Part shown: positions 24,509 through 36,073 of the stretch, piece by piece | How positions within the stretch are numbered: position 1 is the first letter of the stretch | Layout: each line of letters starts with the position of its first letter | NCBI RefSeq assembly: GCF_022698165.1 | Contig: NZ_JALDAY010000015.1 | Coordinates: 1 to 64,000 of the forward strand | Length of the DNA: 64,000 bases | Direction: 5' to 3' | Source: Streptomyces cylindrosporus | Lineage (GTDB): Bacteria > Actinomycetota > Actinomycetes > Streptomycetales > Streptomycetaceae | Position numbers and translations under genes: made by a program | Notes under the pieces: generated by a model | Told to the model about the DNA's origin: nothing | Database searches by the model: none | What the model saw: only the letters and a program-made list of their open reading frames with translations

Positions 24509-25795
24509 ATGAGCAAGATCCTGATCCGTGGTGCGAAGGTGCTCGGCGGCGAGCCGCAGGACGTGCTGATCGACGGGGAGGTCGTCGAGGCCGTCGGTAC
24601 CGGGCTGTCCGCCGAGGGCGCCGAGGTCGTCGAGGCGGCGGGCAAGGTGCTGCTGCCGGGGCTCGTCGACCTGCACACCCATCTGCGCGAGCCCGGCCGC
24701 GAGGACTCCGAGACCGTCCTGACCGGTACGCGCGCGGCGGCGAGCGGCGGCTACACGGCCGTGTTCGCCATGGCCAACACCTTCCCGGTCGCCGACACCG
24801 CCGGCGTGGTCGAGCAGGTCTACCGGCTCGGGCAGGAGCACGGCTACTGCGACGTGCAGCCCATCGGCGCCGTCACCGTCGGCCTGGAGGGCAAGAAGCT
24901 CGCCGAGCTGGGCGCGATGCACGAGTCGGCCGCGGGCGTCACCGTGTTCTCCGACGACGGCAAGTGCGTCGACGACGCCGTGATCATGCGGCGGGCGCTG
25001 GAGTACGTGAAGGCCTTCGGCGGGGTCGTCGCCCAGCACGCGCAGGAGCCGCGGCTGACCGAGGGCGCCCAGATGAACGAGGGGATCGTCTCCGCCGAGC
25101 TGGGGCTCGGGGGCTGGCCCGCGGTGGCCGAAGAATCGATCATCGCCCGGGATGTCCTGCTCGCCGAGCACGTGGGCTCCCGGGTCCACATCTGCCACCT
25201 GTCGACCGCGGGCTCGGTGGAGATCGTGCGCTGGGCCAAGTCCCGCGGCATCGACGTCACCGCCGAGGTCACCCCGCACCACCTGCTCCTCACCGACGAG
25301 CTGGTCCGGACGTACAACCCGGTCTACAAGGTCAACCCGCCGCTGCGCACCGAGCGGGACGTGTTCGCCCTGCGCGAGGCGCTGGCCGACGGCACGATCG
25401 ACATCGTCGCCACCGACCACGCCCCGCACCCGCACGAGGACAAGGACTGCGAGTGGGCCGCGGCCGCCATGGGGATGGTGGGCCTGGAGACCGCGTTGTC
25501 AGTGGTGCAGGAGACCATGGTGGACACCGGGCTCCTCACCTGGGCCGGGGTCGCCGAGCGCATGTCCTTCAAGCCCGCCGAGATCGGGCGGGCGAAGGGC
25601 CACGGGCGTCCCGTCTCGGCTGGTGAGCCCGCCAACCTCACGCTCGTCGACACGGCATACCGTGGGTCAGTGGACCCCGCGGGCTTCGCCTCGCGCAGCC
25701 GGAACACCCCGTACGAGGGGCGTGAGCTGCCGGGCCGTGTGACGCACACCTGGCTCCGGGGCAAGGCCACGCTCGTCGACGGGAAGCTCACGTGA
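24509..25795 (+). CDS. pyrC: Dihydroorotase (class I)
   Basis: 428 aa zinc amidohydrolase that cyclises carbamoyl aspartate to dihydroorotate. Metal-binding motif DLHTHLREPG near residue 53, further His ligands in VVAQHAQEP and HICHLSTAGS, and the catalytic Asp in IVATDHAPHPHEDK; the ending VTHTWLRGKATLVDGKL is typical. Only 4 bp separate it from pyrB, and its stop overlaps the next GTG (GTGA). Confidence 0.97.
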   Translation: MSKILIRGAKVLGGEPQDVLIDGEVVEAVGTGLSAEGAEVVEAAGKVLLPGLVDLHTHLREPGREDSETVLTGTRAAASGGYTAVFAMANTFPVADTAGVVEQVYRLGQEHGYCDVQPIGAVTVGLEGKKLAELGAMHESAAGVTVFSDDGKCVDDAVIMRRALEYVKAFGGVVAQHAQEPRLTEGAQMNEGIVSAELGLGGWPAVAEESIIARDVLLAEHVGSRVHICHLSTAGSVEIVRWAKSRGIDVTAEVTPHHLLLTDELVRTYNPVYKVNPPLRTERDVFALREALADGTIDIVATDHAPHPHEDKDCEWAAAAMGMVGLETALSVVQETMVDTGLLTWAGVAERMSFKPAEIGRAKGHGRPVSAGEPANLTLVDTAYRGSVDPAGFASRSRNTPYEGRELPGRVTHTWLRGKATLVDGKLT

Positions 25796-26412
25796 CACCT
25801 GTAATCCTGCTCGCGGCCGAGAAGAAGTCGGCCGAGGTCACCGACTGGGCCGCACGCGTCGGCTGGCTGGTCGGCCTCGCCCTCTTCGTCGCGCTCGTCT
25901 ACTGGCTGATGCGCGAGGGCTGGAAGTGGCGCGGCACGCTCCAGGGCGACCTTCCGGAGCTGCCTACCCGCCCGTCTCCCACCACCGCCCTCAACGGAGG
26001 CGGCGAGCCGCCGCTGCCCGGAATGCCGGAAGACCCGGGCCCGGTGAAACTGAGCATGACCGGCCGCTACCACGGCTCCACCACCGCCGGTCAGTGGCTG
26101 GACCGCATCGTGGCGCGCGGTCTCGGCACCCGCAGCCGGGTCGAGCTCACGCTGACGGACGCGGGACTGGACGTCGTACGGCCCGGAGCGACGGACTTCT
26201 TCGTCCCGCGCGAGGCGCTGCGCGAGGCCCTGCTGGGCAAGGGCATCGCCGGCAAGGTCCTCACCGAGGGCGGACTGCTGGTGGTGACCTGGGCGCACGG
26301 CGACAGGCTGATCGACTCGGGCTTCCGCTCGGACCACGCGGCCGAGCACGCGGAGTGGGTCGACGCCATCAACTCCATGATCAACAAGACGGAAACGGAA
26401 GGCGCACGATGA
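25792..26412 (+). CDS. Conserved membrane protein of unknown function inside the pyr operon
   Basis: 206 aa. One membrane helix near the N-terminus (VGWLVGLALFVALVYWLM, about residues 23-40), a Pro-rich linker (about 55-85), then a cytosolic beta-rich domain of about 110 residues (KLSMTGRYHGSTTAGQWLDRI, VELTLTDAGLDVVRPGATDFFVPREAL, GGLLVVTWAHGDRLIDSGF) that reads like a PH-type fold. It overlaps pyrC by GTGA and carA by ATGA, so it is strictly cotranslated. No pyrimidine-enzyme motif is visible. It could anchor or modulate the pathway, or be a passenger. Confidence 0.8.
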   Translation: MTPVILLAAEKKSAEVTDWAARVGWLVGLALFVALVYWLMREGWKWRGTLQGDLPELPTRPSPTTALNGGGEPPLPGMPEDPGPVKLSMTGRYHGSTTAGQWLDRIVARGLGTRSRVELTLTDAGLDVVRPGATDFFVPREALREALLGKGIAGKVLTEGGLLVVTWAHGDRLIDSGFRSDHAAEHAEWVDAINSMINKTETEGAR

Positions 26413-27543
26413 CTACCTCCACAAGGGGAGCCTCAAGGACTCCCGCGGTGCTCGTCCTGGAGGACGGCCGGATCTTCCGCGGCCGTGCCTACGGGGCCGT
26501 GGGGGTGACCTTCGGCGAGGCGGTCTTCTCGACCGGCATGACCGGCTACCAGGAGACCCTGACCGACCCGTCGTACCACCGCCAGGTCGTGGTGATGACC
26601 GCCCCGCACGTCGGCAACACCGGCGTGAACGACGAGGACCCGGAGTCCAAGCGGATCTGGGTCGCCGGTTACGTCGTGCGCGACCCCGCGCGCGTGCCGT
26701 CCAACTGGCGCTCCCGGCGCTCCCTCGACGAGGAGCTGCGCAAGCAGGGCGTCGTCGGGATCTCCGGCATCGACACGCGCGCGTTGACGCGCCATCTGCG
26801 CGAGCGCGGCGCCATGCGCGTCGGCATCTTCTCCGGCAACGCGCTGCCCGACGAGGGCACCATGCTCGCCGAGGTGCGCCAGGCCCCCGAGATGAAGGGC
26901 GCCGACCTCTCCGCGGAGGTCGCCACCAAGGAGGCTTACGTCGTCCCCGCGATCGGCGAGAAGAAGTTCACCGTCGCCGCCGTCGACCTCGGCATCAAGG
27001 GCATGACCCCGCACCGGATGGCCGAGCGCGGCATCGAGGTGCACGTACTGCCCGCCACGGCCACCGTCGAGGACGTGTACGCCGTCAACCCCGACGGCGT
27101 CTTCTTCTCCAACGGTCCCGGCGACCCGGCCACCGCCGACCACGCCGTCTCCGTCATGCAGGGCGTGCTGGAGCGCAAGACCCCGCTCTTCGGCATCTGC
27201 TTCGGCAACCAGATCCTGGGCCGCGCGCTGGGCTTCGGCACCTACAAGCTCAAGTACGGCCACCGCGGCATCAACCAGCCCGTGCAGGACCGTACGACCG
27301 GCAAGGTCGAGGTCACCGCGCACAACCACGGCTTCGCCGTCGACGCGCCGCTCGACAAGGTCTCCGACACGCCCTACGGGCGCGCCGAGGTCTCGCACGT
27401 CTGCCTGAACGACAACGTGGTGGAGGGGCTTCAGCTCCTCGACCAGCCGGCCTTCAGCGTCCAGTACCACCCCGAAGCGGCTGCGGGCCCGCACGACGCC
27501 GCCTACCTGTTCGACCGCTTCGTAGCTCTGATGGAGGGCCAGC

Positions 27544-27551
<8 letters not shown>
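26409..27551 (+). CDS. carA: Carbamoyl-phosphate synthase small (glutaminase) subunit
   Basis: 380 aa. It hydrolyses glutamine and channels ammonia to CarB. The N-terminal domain begins VLVLEDGRIFRGRAYG and contains the FSTGMTGYQETLTDPSY block. The class I amidotransferase domain has the nucleophilic Cys in GICFGNQILGRALG and the His/Glu pair in VQYHPEAAAGPHD. GICFGNQ replaces the more usual GICLGHQ. ATG overlaps the upstream gene's stop, and the 3' end overlaps carB by 8 bp. Confidence 0.97.
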
Positions 27552-30852
<3,301 letters not shown>

Positions 30853-30860
30853 CAGCCCCG

Positions 30861-30888
30861 AGGGGGACACCGGAAACGGTGTCCCCCT
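30861..30888 (+). terminator. Intercistronic hairpin between carB and pyrD
   Basis: Perfect 12-bp stem (30861-30872 and 30877-30888) closed by a GAAA tetraloop, 8 bp after the carB stop and 25 bp before pyrD. It may be a partial terminator or an mRNA-stabilising hairpin that lowers pyrDF expression relative to carAB. Confidence 0.6.
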
Positions 30889-30913
30889 CTGCATGAGGCT
30901 TCATGAGGACACC

Positions 30914-32023
30914 ATGTACAAGATCTTCTTCAACCTCGTCTTCAAGCGGATGGACCCCGAGCGGGCTCACCACCTCGCCTTCCGCTGGATCCGGCTCGCC
31001 GCCCGCGTCCCCGTGCTGCGCACCTTCGTCGCCGCCGCGCTCGCGCCCCGCCACAAGGAACTGCGCACCGAGGCCTTCGGGCTGCGCATGCACGGCCCCT
31101 TCGGGCTCGCCGCGGGCTTCGACAAGAACGCGGTCGCCGTCGACGGCATGTCGATGCTCGGCTTCGACCACGTCGAGATCGGCACGGTCACGGGGGAGGC
31201 CCAGCCGGGGAACCCCAGGAAGCGGCTGTTCCGGCTCGTGAAGGACCGTGCGCTCATCAACCGCATGGGCTTCAACAACGAGGGCTCGCTGGCCGTGGCG
31301 GCCCGTCTGGCGACCCGTGAGCCGGTCTTCAGGACGGTCGTGGGCGTCAACATCGGCAAGACCAAGGCCGTACCGGAGGCCGAGGCGGTCGGCGACTACG
31401 TGAAGTCGACCGAGCGGCTCGCCCCGTACGCCGACTACCTGGTCGTGAACGTGTCGTCGCCCAACACGCCCGGGCTGCGCAATCTGCAGGCCACGGAGGC
31501 GCTGCGACCGCTGCTGAGCGCCGTCCGGGAGGCTGCCGACCGGATCGTCGCGAACCGGCACGTCCCGCTCCTGGTGAAGATCGCGCCGGACCTCGCCGAC
31601 GAGGACGTCGACGCCGTCGCCGACCTGGCCGTCGAGCTCGGCCTGGACGGGATCATCGCCACGAACACCACCATCGCCCGCGACGGCATCGGTTTGAAAT
31701 CCGAACCCTCTCTGGTGAAGGAGACGGGCGGCCTGTCCGGCGCCCCGCTGAAGGCGCGCTCCCTTGAGGTGCTGCGCCGCCTCTACGCGCGCGTGGGCGA
31801 CCGCATCACCCTGGTGGGCGTCGGCGGCATCGAGAACGCCGAGGACGCCTGGCAGCGCATCCTCGCCGGCGCCACCCTCGTACAGGGCTACAGCGCGTTC
31901 GTCTACGAGGGGCCCTTCTGGGCCCGCGCGATCCACAAGGGGCTCGCCGCGCGCCTGCGCACCAGCCCGTACGCCACCCTCGCCGACGCGGTCGGCGCCG
32001 ACGTGAGGAAGACGACCGTATGA
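30914..32023 (+). CDS. pyrD: Dihydroorotate dehydrogenase (quinone), class 2
   Basis: 369 aa membrane-associated flavoenzyme oxidising dihydroorotate to orotate with menaquinone. The N-terminal helix YKIFFNLVFKRMDPERAHHLAF is the class 2 membrane-attachment extension. GLAAGFDKNAVAVDGM, the catalytic Ser in VVNVSSPNTPGLRNLQ, and IIATNTTIARDG / GVGGIENAEDAWQRI form the active site and FMN site. The ATG at 30914 (GAGGAC upstream) is chosen over an ATG seven codons earlier. The stop overlaps pyrF as ATGA. Confidence 0.97.
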   Translation: MYKIFFNLVFKRMDPERAHHLAFRWIRLAARVPVLRTFVAAALAPRHKELRTEAFGLRMHGPFGLAAGFDKNAVAVDGMSMLGFDHVEIGTVTGEAQPGNPRKRLFRLVKDRALINRMGFNNEGSLAVAARLATREPVFRTVVGVNIGKTKAVPEAEAVGDYVKSTERLAPYADYLVVNVSSPNTPGLRNLQATEALRPLLSAVREAADRIVANRHVPLLVKIAPDLADEDVDAVADLAVELGLDGIIATNTTIARDGIGLKSEPSLVKETGGLSGAPLKARSLEVLRRLYARVGDRITLVGVGGIENAEDAWQRILAGATLVQGYSAFVYEGPFWARAIHKGLAARLRTSPYATLADAVGADVRKTTV

Positions 32024-32859
32024 CCGAGCCCTTCGGCGCACGCCTGCGCCGCTCCATGGACGAGCGCGGCCCGCTGTGCGTGGGCATCGACCCGCACGCC
32101 TCCCTGCTCACCGAGTGGGGCCTGAACGACGACGTGGCCGGCCTGGAGCGGTTCAGCCGTACCGTCGTCGAGGCGATGGCCGACCGGGTCGCCGTCCTCA
32201 AGCCGCAGAGCGCCTTCTTCGAGCGCTTCGGCTCGCGCGGCATCGCGGTCCTGGAGAAGACGGTCCAGGAGGCGCGGGCGGCCGGTGCGCTGGTCGTCAT
32301 GGACGCCAAGCGCGGCGACATCGGCTCCACCATGGCCGGGTACGCGGAGGCCTTCCTGCACAAGGACGCGCCGCTGTTCTCGGACGCGCTGACCGTCTCT
32401 CCCTACCTCGGCTACGGCTCGCTGAGCCCGGCGGTCGCGCTGGCCCGGGAGAGCGGCACGGGCCTGTTCGTGCTCGCCCTGACCTCCAACCCGGAGGGCG
32501 GCGAGGTGCAGCACGCGGTGCGGACGGACGGCCGGAACGTGGGAGCGACGATCCTGGGCCACCTGGCCGCCGAGAACGAGGGCGAGACTCCCCTGGGCTC
32601 CTTCGGGGCCGTCGTCGGCGCCACGCTGGGCGATCTGTCCTCCTACGAGCTGGACATCAACGGTCCGCTCCTGGCCCCCGGCGTCGGCGCCCAGGGCGCC
32701 ACACCGGCCGACCTTCCCCGGGTCTTCGGGGCCGCCGCGCGCAATGTCGTCCCGAACGTCAGCCGCGGGGTGCTGCGGCAGGGGCCGGACGTCGGCGCGC
32801 TGCGGGCCGCGGCGGAGCGCTTCGCGGTGGAGATTGGGGACGCCCTGGCGGCCGTATGA
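32020..32859 (+). CDS. pyrF: Orotidine 5'-phosphate decarboxylase (group 2)
   Basis: 279 aa; the last step to UMP. The active-site motif VVMDAKRGDIGSTM has the catalytic Lys and Asp residues, and the length (about 280 aa) fits the actinobacterial/mycobacterial group rather than the 230-aa E. coli type. Last gene of the pyr operon. pyrE is not present and must be elsewhere. Confidence 0.97.
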   Translation: MTEPFGARLRRSMDERGPLCVGIDPHASLLTEWGLNDDVAGLERFSRTVVEAMADRVAVLKPQSAFFERFGSRGIAVLEKTVQEARAAGALVVMDAKRGDIGSTMAGYAEAFLHKDAPLFSDALTVSPYLGYGSLSPAVALARESGTGLFVLALTSNPEGGEVQHAVRTDGRNVGATILGHLAAENEGETPLGSFGAVVGATLGDLSSYELDINGPLLAPGVGAQGATPADLPRVFGAAARNVVPNVSRGVLRQGPDVGALRAAAERFAVEIGDALAAV

Positions 32860-32917
32860 CTCTTCGGTGGCGGCCGTAGAAGATCCGTAACAGTCGAAGA
32901 ATTTCCGTAGAGGATTT

Positions 32918-32957
32918 CCGCGACGACCGTATGAGGCTTTCTCGACGGTCGTCGCGG
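32918..32957 (+). terminator. pyr operon terminator hairpin
   Basis: Perfect 13-bp inverted repeat (32918-32930 and 32945-32957) with a 14-nt loop, 59 bp past the pyrF stop. It sits in the 374-bp gap 32860-33233, which otherwise holds the sIHF promoter and leader and no gene. Confidence 0.7.
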
Positions 32958-33095
32958 GCGTTCGAGCTGGTCGACGGAGTCCTCCGATGAGTGCTTCGAA
33001 GCCCACTTGAGTCTGAATACATCCTCAAATCCGGGGCATTATGTCCTAAATGTCCGGCCTGACGGAGGCTGACCAGGACTTTTCCGCTGTTCTCG

Positions 33096-33124
33096 CTGAC
33101 TCTGGCGGAGTTGGCCGCTAGTCT
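33096..33124 (+). promoter_or_regulatory. Candidate promoter of the sIHF gene
   Basis: CTGACT (33096-33101) and TAGTCT (33119-33124) are separated by exactly 17 bp, fitting a vegetative HrdB-type promoter. The start codon is about 110 bp downstream, implying a leader of roughly 100 nt. Confidence 0.5.
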
Positions 33125-33233
33125 CCGAGCAGAGTGAACGGGCAAGCGTGTTGCTCGTGGCTCCCCAGGTGTGGGGCGACTAGGTTCCTCACCGGTCCGT
33201 ATCCGACAGTTCGACATCCGAGGTGACGTAGGC

Positions 33234-33557
33234 GTGGCTCTTCCGCCCCTTACCCCTGAACAGCGCGCAGCCGCGCTCGAAAAGGCCGCCGCGGCTCGCC
33301 GGGAGCGGGCCGAGGTCAAGAATCGACTCAAGCACTCCGGCGCCTCCCTGCACGAGGTCATCAAGCAGGGCCAGGAGAACGACGTCATCGGCAAGATGAA
33401 GGTCTCCGCGCTGCTCGAGTCCCTGCCGGGCGTGGGCAAGGTCCGCGCCAAGCAGATCATGGAGCGACTCGGCATCTCCGAGAGCCGCCGTGTTCGCGGC
33501 CTCGGCTCCAACCAGATCGCTTCCCTGGAGCGTGAGTTCGGCAGCACCGGTTCCTGA
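33234..33557 (+). CDS. sihF: Streptomyces integration host factor sIHF (nucleoid-associated)
   Basis: 107 aa, matching the length of sIHF, an actinobacterial nucleoid protein that bends and condenses DNA and affects sporulation and antibiotic production. A long N-terminal helix rich in Ala/Arg/Glu (LTPEQRAAALEKAAAARRERAEVKNRL) is followed by a helix-two-turns-helix DNA-binding part (MKVSALLESLPGVGKVRAKQIMERLGI) and a basic C-terminal helix. GTG at 33234 with AGGTGA upstream begins ALPPLTPEQ; the longer frame upstream is leader. The gene is also known as mihF in mycobacteria. Confidence 0.95.
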   Translation: MALPPLTPEQRAAALEKAAAARRERAEVKNRLKHSGASLHEVIKQGQENDVIGKMKVSALLESLPGVGKVRAKQIMERLGISESRRVRGLGSNQIASLEREFGSTGS

Positions 33558-33580
33558 GTCCGGATCCACCGGACCGGGAG

Positions 33581-33597
33581 TCCCGGGCAGCCCGGGA
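33581..33597 (+). terminator. Short hairpin between sIHF gene and gmk
   Basis: TCCCGGG-CAG-CCCGGGA, a 7-bp stem, preceded by a second 6-bp hairpin (33558-33574) directly after the sIHF stop. Both are small, and readthrough into gmk is likely. Confidence 0.35.
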
Positions 33598-33616
33598 TTG
33601 CTGGAATAATCGCTGC

Positions 33617-34174
33617 ATGAGTGAACGTCCGCGGCTGACCGTGCTCTCCGGCCCCTCCGGGGTCGGCAAGAGCACGGTCGTCGCCCATATGCGCAAGGAA
33701 CACCCCGAGGTCTGGCTGTCGGTGTCGGCGACGACCCGCAGGCCCCGCCCCGGCGAGAAGCACGGAGTCCACTACTTCTTCGTCAGCGACGAGGAGATGG
33801 ACAAGCTGATCGCCAACGGCGAGCTGCTGGAGTGGGCCGAGTTCGCCGGCAACCGGTACGGCACGCCGCGTGCGGCCGTGCTGGACCGCCTGGAGGCGGG
33901 CGAGCCGGTGCTCCTGGAGATCGACCTCCAGGGTGCCCGGCAGGTCCGCGAGTCCATGGCGGACGCCCAGCTGGTGTTCCTGGCTCCGCCCTCCTGGGAG
34001 GAGCTGGTGCGCAGGCTCACCGGGCGGGGGACCGAGCCGCCCGAGGTGATCGAGCGCCGCCTGGACGCGGCGCGGATCGAGCTGGCGGCGGAGCCGGAGT
34101 TCGACGTGACCTTGGTCAACACCTCCGTCGAGGATGTGGCGCGCGAGCTGCTAGCCTTGATGGATGTCCTGTGA
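33617..34174 (+). CDS. gmk: Guanylate kinase
   Basis: 185 aa. ATP-dependent phosphorylation of GMP to GDP. Walker A LSGPSGVGKSTVVAHM, GMP-binding SVSATTRRPRPGEKHGVHYFFV and the ELLEWAEFAGNRYGTPRAAV segment are all present, with lid arginines in VRRLTGRGTEPPEVIERRL. ATG start is 59 bp after the sIHF stop. It lies upstream of rpoZ as in many bacteria (gmk-rpoZ-coaBC order). Confidence 0.97.
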   Translation: MSERPRLTVLSGPSGVGKSTVVAHMRKEHPEVWLSVSATTRRPRPGEKHGVHYFFVSDEEMDKLIANGELLEWAEFAGNRYGTPRAAVLDRLEAGEPVLLEIDLQGARQVRESMADAQLVFLAPPSWEELVRRLTGRGTEPPEVIERRLDAARIELAAEPEFDVTLVNTSVEDVARELLALMDVL

Positions 34175-34240
34175 TCACAAGTGCTGATCGCTAGTGCCGT
34201 GATCGCGACCGATCTTTTCCCATCCATCGGAAGGTAGAGC

Positions 34241-34513
34241 GTGTCCTCTTCCATCTCCGCGCCCGAGGGCATCATCAACCCGCCGATCGACGAGCTCCTC
34301 GAGGCCACCGACTCGAAGTACAGCCTCGTGATCTACGCGGCCAAGCGTGCCCGCCAGATCAACGCGTACTACTCGCAGCTCGGCGAGGGCCTCCTCGAGT
34401 ACGTCGGTCCGCTTGTCGACACCCACGTCCACGAGAAGCCGCTCTCGATCGCCCTGCGCGAGATCAACGCGGGTCTGCTGACGTCCGAGGCCGTTGAGGG
34501 CCCCGCGCAGTAG
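34241..34513 (+). CDS. rpoZ: RNA polymerase omega subunit
   Basis: 90 aa. Assists beta-prime folding and polymerase assembly. Conserved motifs IINPPIDELLEATDSKYSLVIYAAKRARQIN and the C-terminal KPLSIALREINAGLL are present. GTG start with GGAAGG eleven bases upstream. A strong 15-bp hairpin follows, separating it from coaBC. Confidence 0.97.
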   Translation: MSSSISAPEGIINPPIDELLEATDSKYSLVIYAAKRARQINAYYSQLGEGLLEYVGPLVDTHVHEKPLSIALREINAGLLTSEAVEGPAQ

Positions 34514-34554
34514 CACTCCGCCGCAGTAGTACTTTCGTATTGCAGTTGGCTTTT

Positions 34555-34589
34555 CCACAGGCCCGACAGCGCGACTGTCGGGCCTGTGG
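34555..34589 (+). terminator. rpoZ terminator hairpin
   Basis: Perfect 15-bp inverted repeat (34555-34569 and 34575-34589) with a 5-nt loop, preceded by TTTT. It lies 42 bp after rpoZ and 41 bp before coaBC. Confidence 0.7.
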
Positions 34590-34630
34590 TGTGTCATGGG
34601 AGTCGTACGTTTCGACGAAGGGGAGACCTG

Positions 34631-35833
34631 GTGGACAAGCCGAAGGTCGTGCTGGGGGTCAGCGGTGGCATCGCCGCCTACAAGGCCTGTGAGCTGCTGA
34701 GAAGGTTCTCCGAGTCGGGCCATGACGTACGCGTGGTCCCCACCGCCTCCGCACTGCACTTCGTCGGCGCCGCCACCTGGTCCGCCCTCTCCGGCAACCC
34801 CGTCTCCACGGAGGTCTGGGACGACGTCCACGAGGTCCCGCACGTCCGCATCGGGCAGCACGCCGACCTGGTCGTCGTCGCCCCGGCCACCGCCGACGTC
34901 CTCGCCAAGGCCGCCCACGGCCTGGCCGACGACCTGCTCACCAACACGCTCCTGACCGCCCGCTGCCCGGTCGTCTTCGCACCCGCGATGCACACGGAGA
35001 TGTGGGAACACCCGGCGACGCAGGAGAACGTGGCGACGCTGCGGCGGCGCGGCGCCGTCGTCATCGAGCCCGCCGTCGGCCGCCTCACCGGCGTCGACAC
35101 CGGCAAGGGCCGCCTGCCCGACCCCACGGAGATCTACGCGGTCTGCCGTCGCGTGCTGTCCCGGGGCGTCACCGAACCCGACCTCGAGGGCCGGCACGTC
35201 GTCGTCAGCGCCGGCGGCACCCGCGAGCCCCTCGACCCGGTGCGCTTCCTCGGCAACCGCTCCTCCGGCAAGCAGGGTTACGCCCTCGCCCGCACCGCCG
35301 CCGCGCGCGGCGCCCGGGTCACGCTGATCGCCGCCAACACCGGGCTGCCGGACCCGGCGGGCGTGGACGTCGTCCAGGTCGGCACGGCCGTACAACTGCG
35401 TGAGGCGGTGCTGAAGGCGGCGCCCGAGGCGGACGCGATCGTCATGGCGGCCGCGGTCGCGGACTTCCGGCCCGCCGAGTACGCGACCGGGAAGATCAAG
35501 AAGAAGGACGACAAGGACCCCGACCCGATCGTCCTCGTACGGAATCCGGACATCCTTGCGGAGATCTCCGCGGACCGCGCCCGCCCCGGACAGGTGATCG
35601 TCGGCTTCGCCGCGGAGACCGACGACGTGCTCGCCAACGGACGCGCCAAGCTGACGCGCAAGGGATGCGATCTGCTGGTGGTGAACGAGGTGGGGGAGCG
35701 CAAGACCTTCGGCTCCGAGGAGAACGAGGCGGTGGTGCTCGGCGCCGACGGCAGCGAGACCCCGGTGTCGCACGGACCCAAGGAACACCTGGCCGAAACC
35801 GTCTGGGACCTGGTGGCGCGGCGTCTCGGCTGA
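34631..35833 (+). CDS. coaBC: Bifunctional phosphopantothenoylcysteine decarboxylase/synthetase
   Basis: 400 aa; two successive steps of coenzyme A synthesis. The N-terminal flavin CoaC domain (about 1-185) has GVSGGIAAYKACELLRR, the APATADVLAKAAHGLADDLL block and PAMHTEMWEHPATQENV. The C-terminal CoaB domain has VVSAGGTREPLDPVRFLGNRSSGKQG and AAAVADFRPAEYATGKIKK. GTG at 34631 with GGAG/GGGGAG upstream. Formerly called dfp. Confidence 0.97.
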   Translation: MDKPKVVLGVSGGIAAYKACELLRRFSESGHDVRVVPTASALHFVGAATWSALSGNPVSTEVWDDVHEVPHVRIGQHADLVVVAPATADVLAKAAHGLADDLLTNTLLTARCPVVFAPAMHTEMWEHPATQENVATLRRRGAVVIEPAVGRLTGVDTGKGRLPDPTEIYAVCRRVLSRGVTEPDLEGRHVVVSAGGTREPLDPVRFLGNRSSGKQGYALARTAAARGARVTLIAANTGLPDPAGVDVVQVGTAVQLREAVLKAAPEADAIVMAAAVADFRPAEYATGKIKKKDDKDPDPIVLVRNPDILAEISADRARPGQVIVGFAAETDDVLANGRAKLTRKGCDLLVVNEVGERKTFGSEENEAVVLGADGSETPVSHGPKEHLAETVWDLVARRLG

Positions 35834-36073
35834 ATGTTTCATTCGATTCTCGGTCCCCTCAAACCTCTGCCACAGAGGTGTGGCGACTCTGGTCAAGGCA
35901 GCCAGGGATTGGGCAGAATGCCCGTGCCGCAGGTCACGGCCCTCCCGAGAGGCGAGACAGGGGGGCGGGTGGCCGAGCGCGACCGATAAACTGTTCTCGG
36001 ACGATGCCGGGCGCAGCCCCCGAGCCCGTCCGCCAATGATCAGCCAGCAGCCGCTGCAACCCCAGGGAGCGTT

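Noticed and set aside
35834..36073. SAM riboswitch ahead of metK
   Set aside because: I looked for SAM-type core motifs and found none; a covariance-model search would be needed to be sure.
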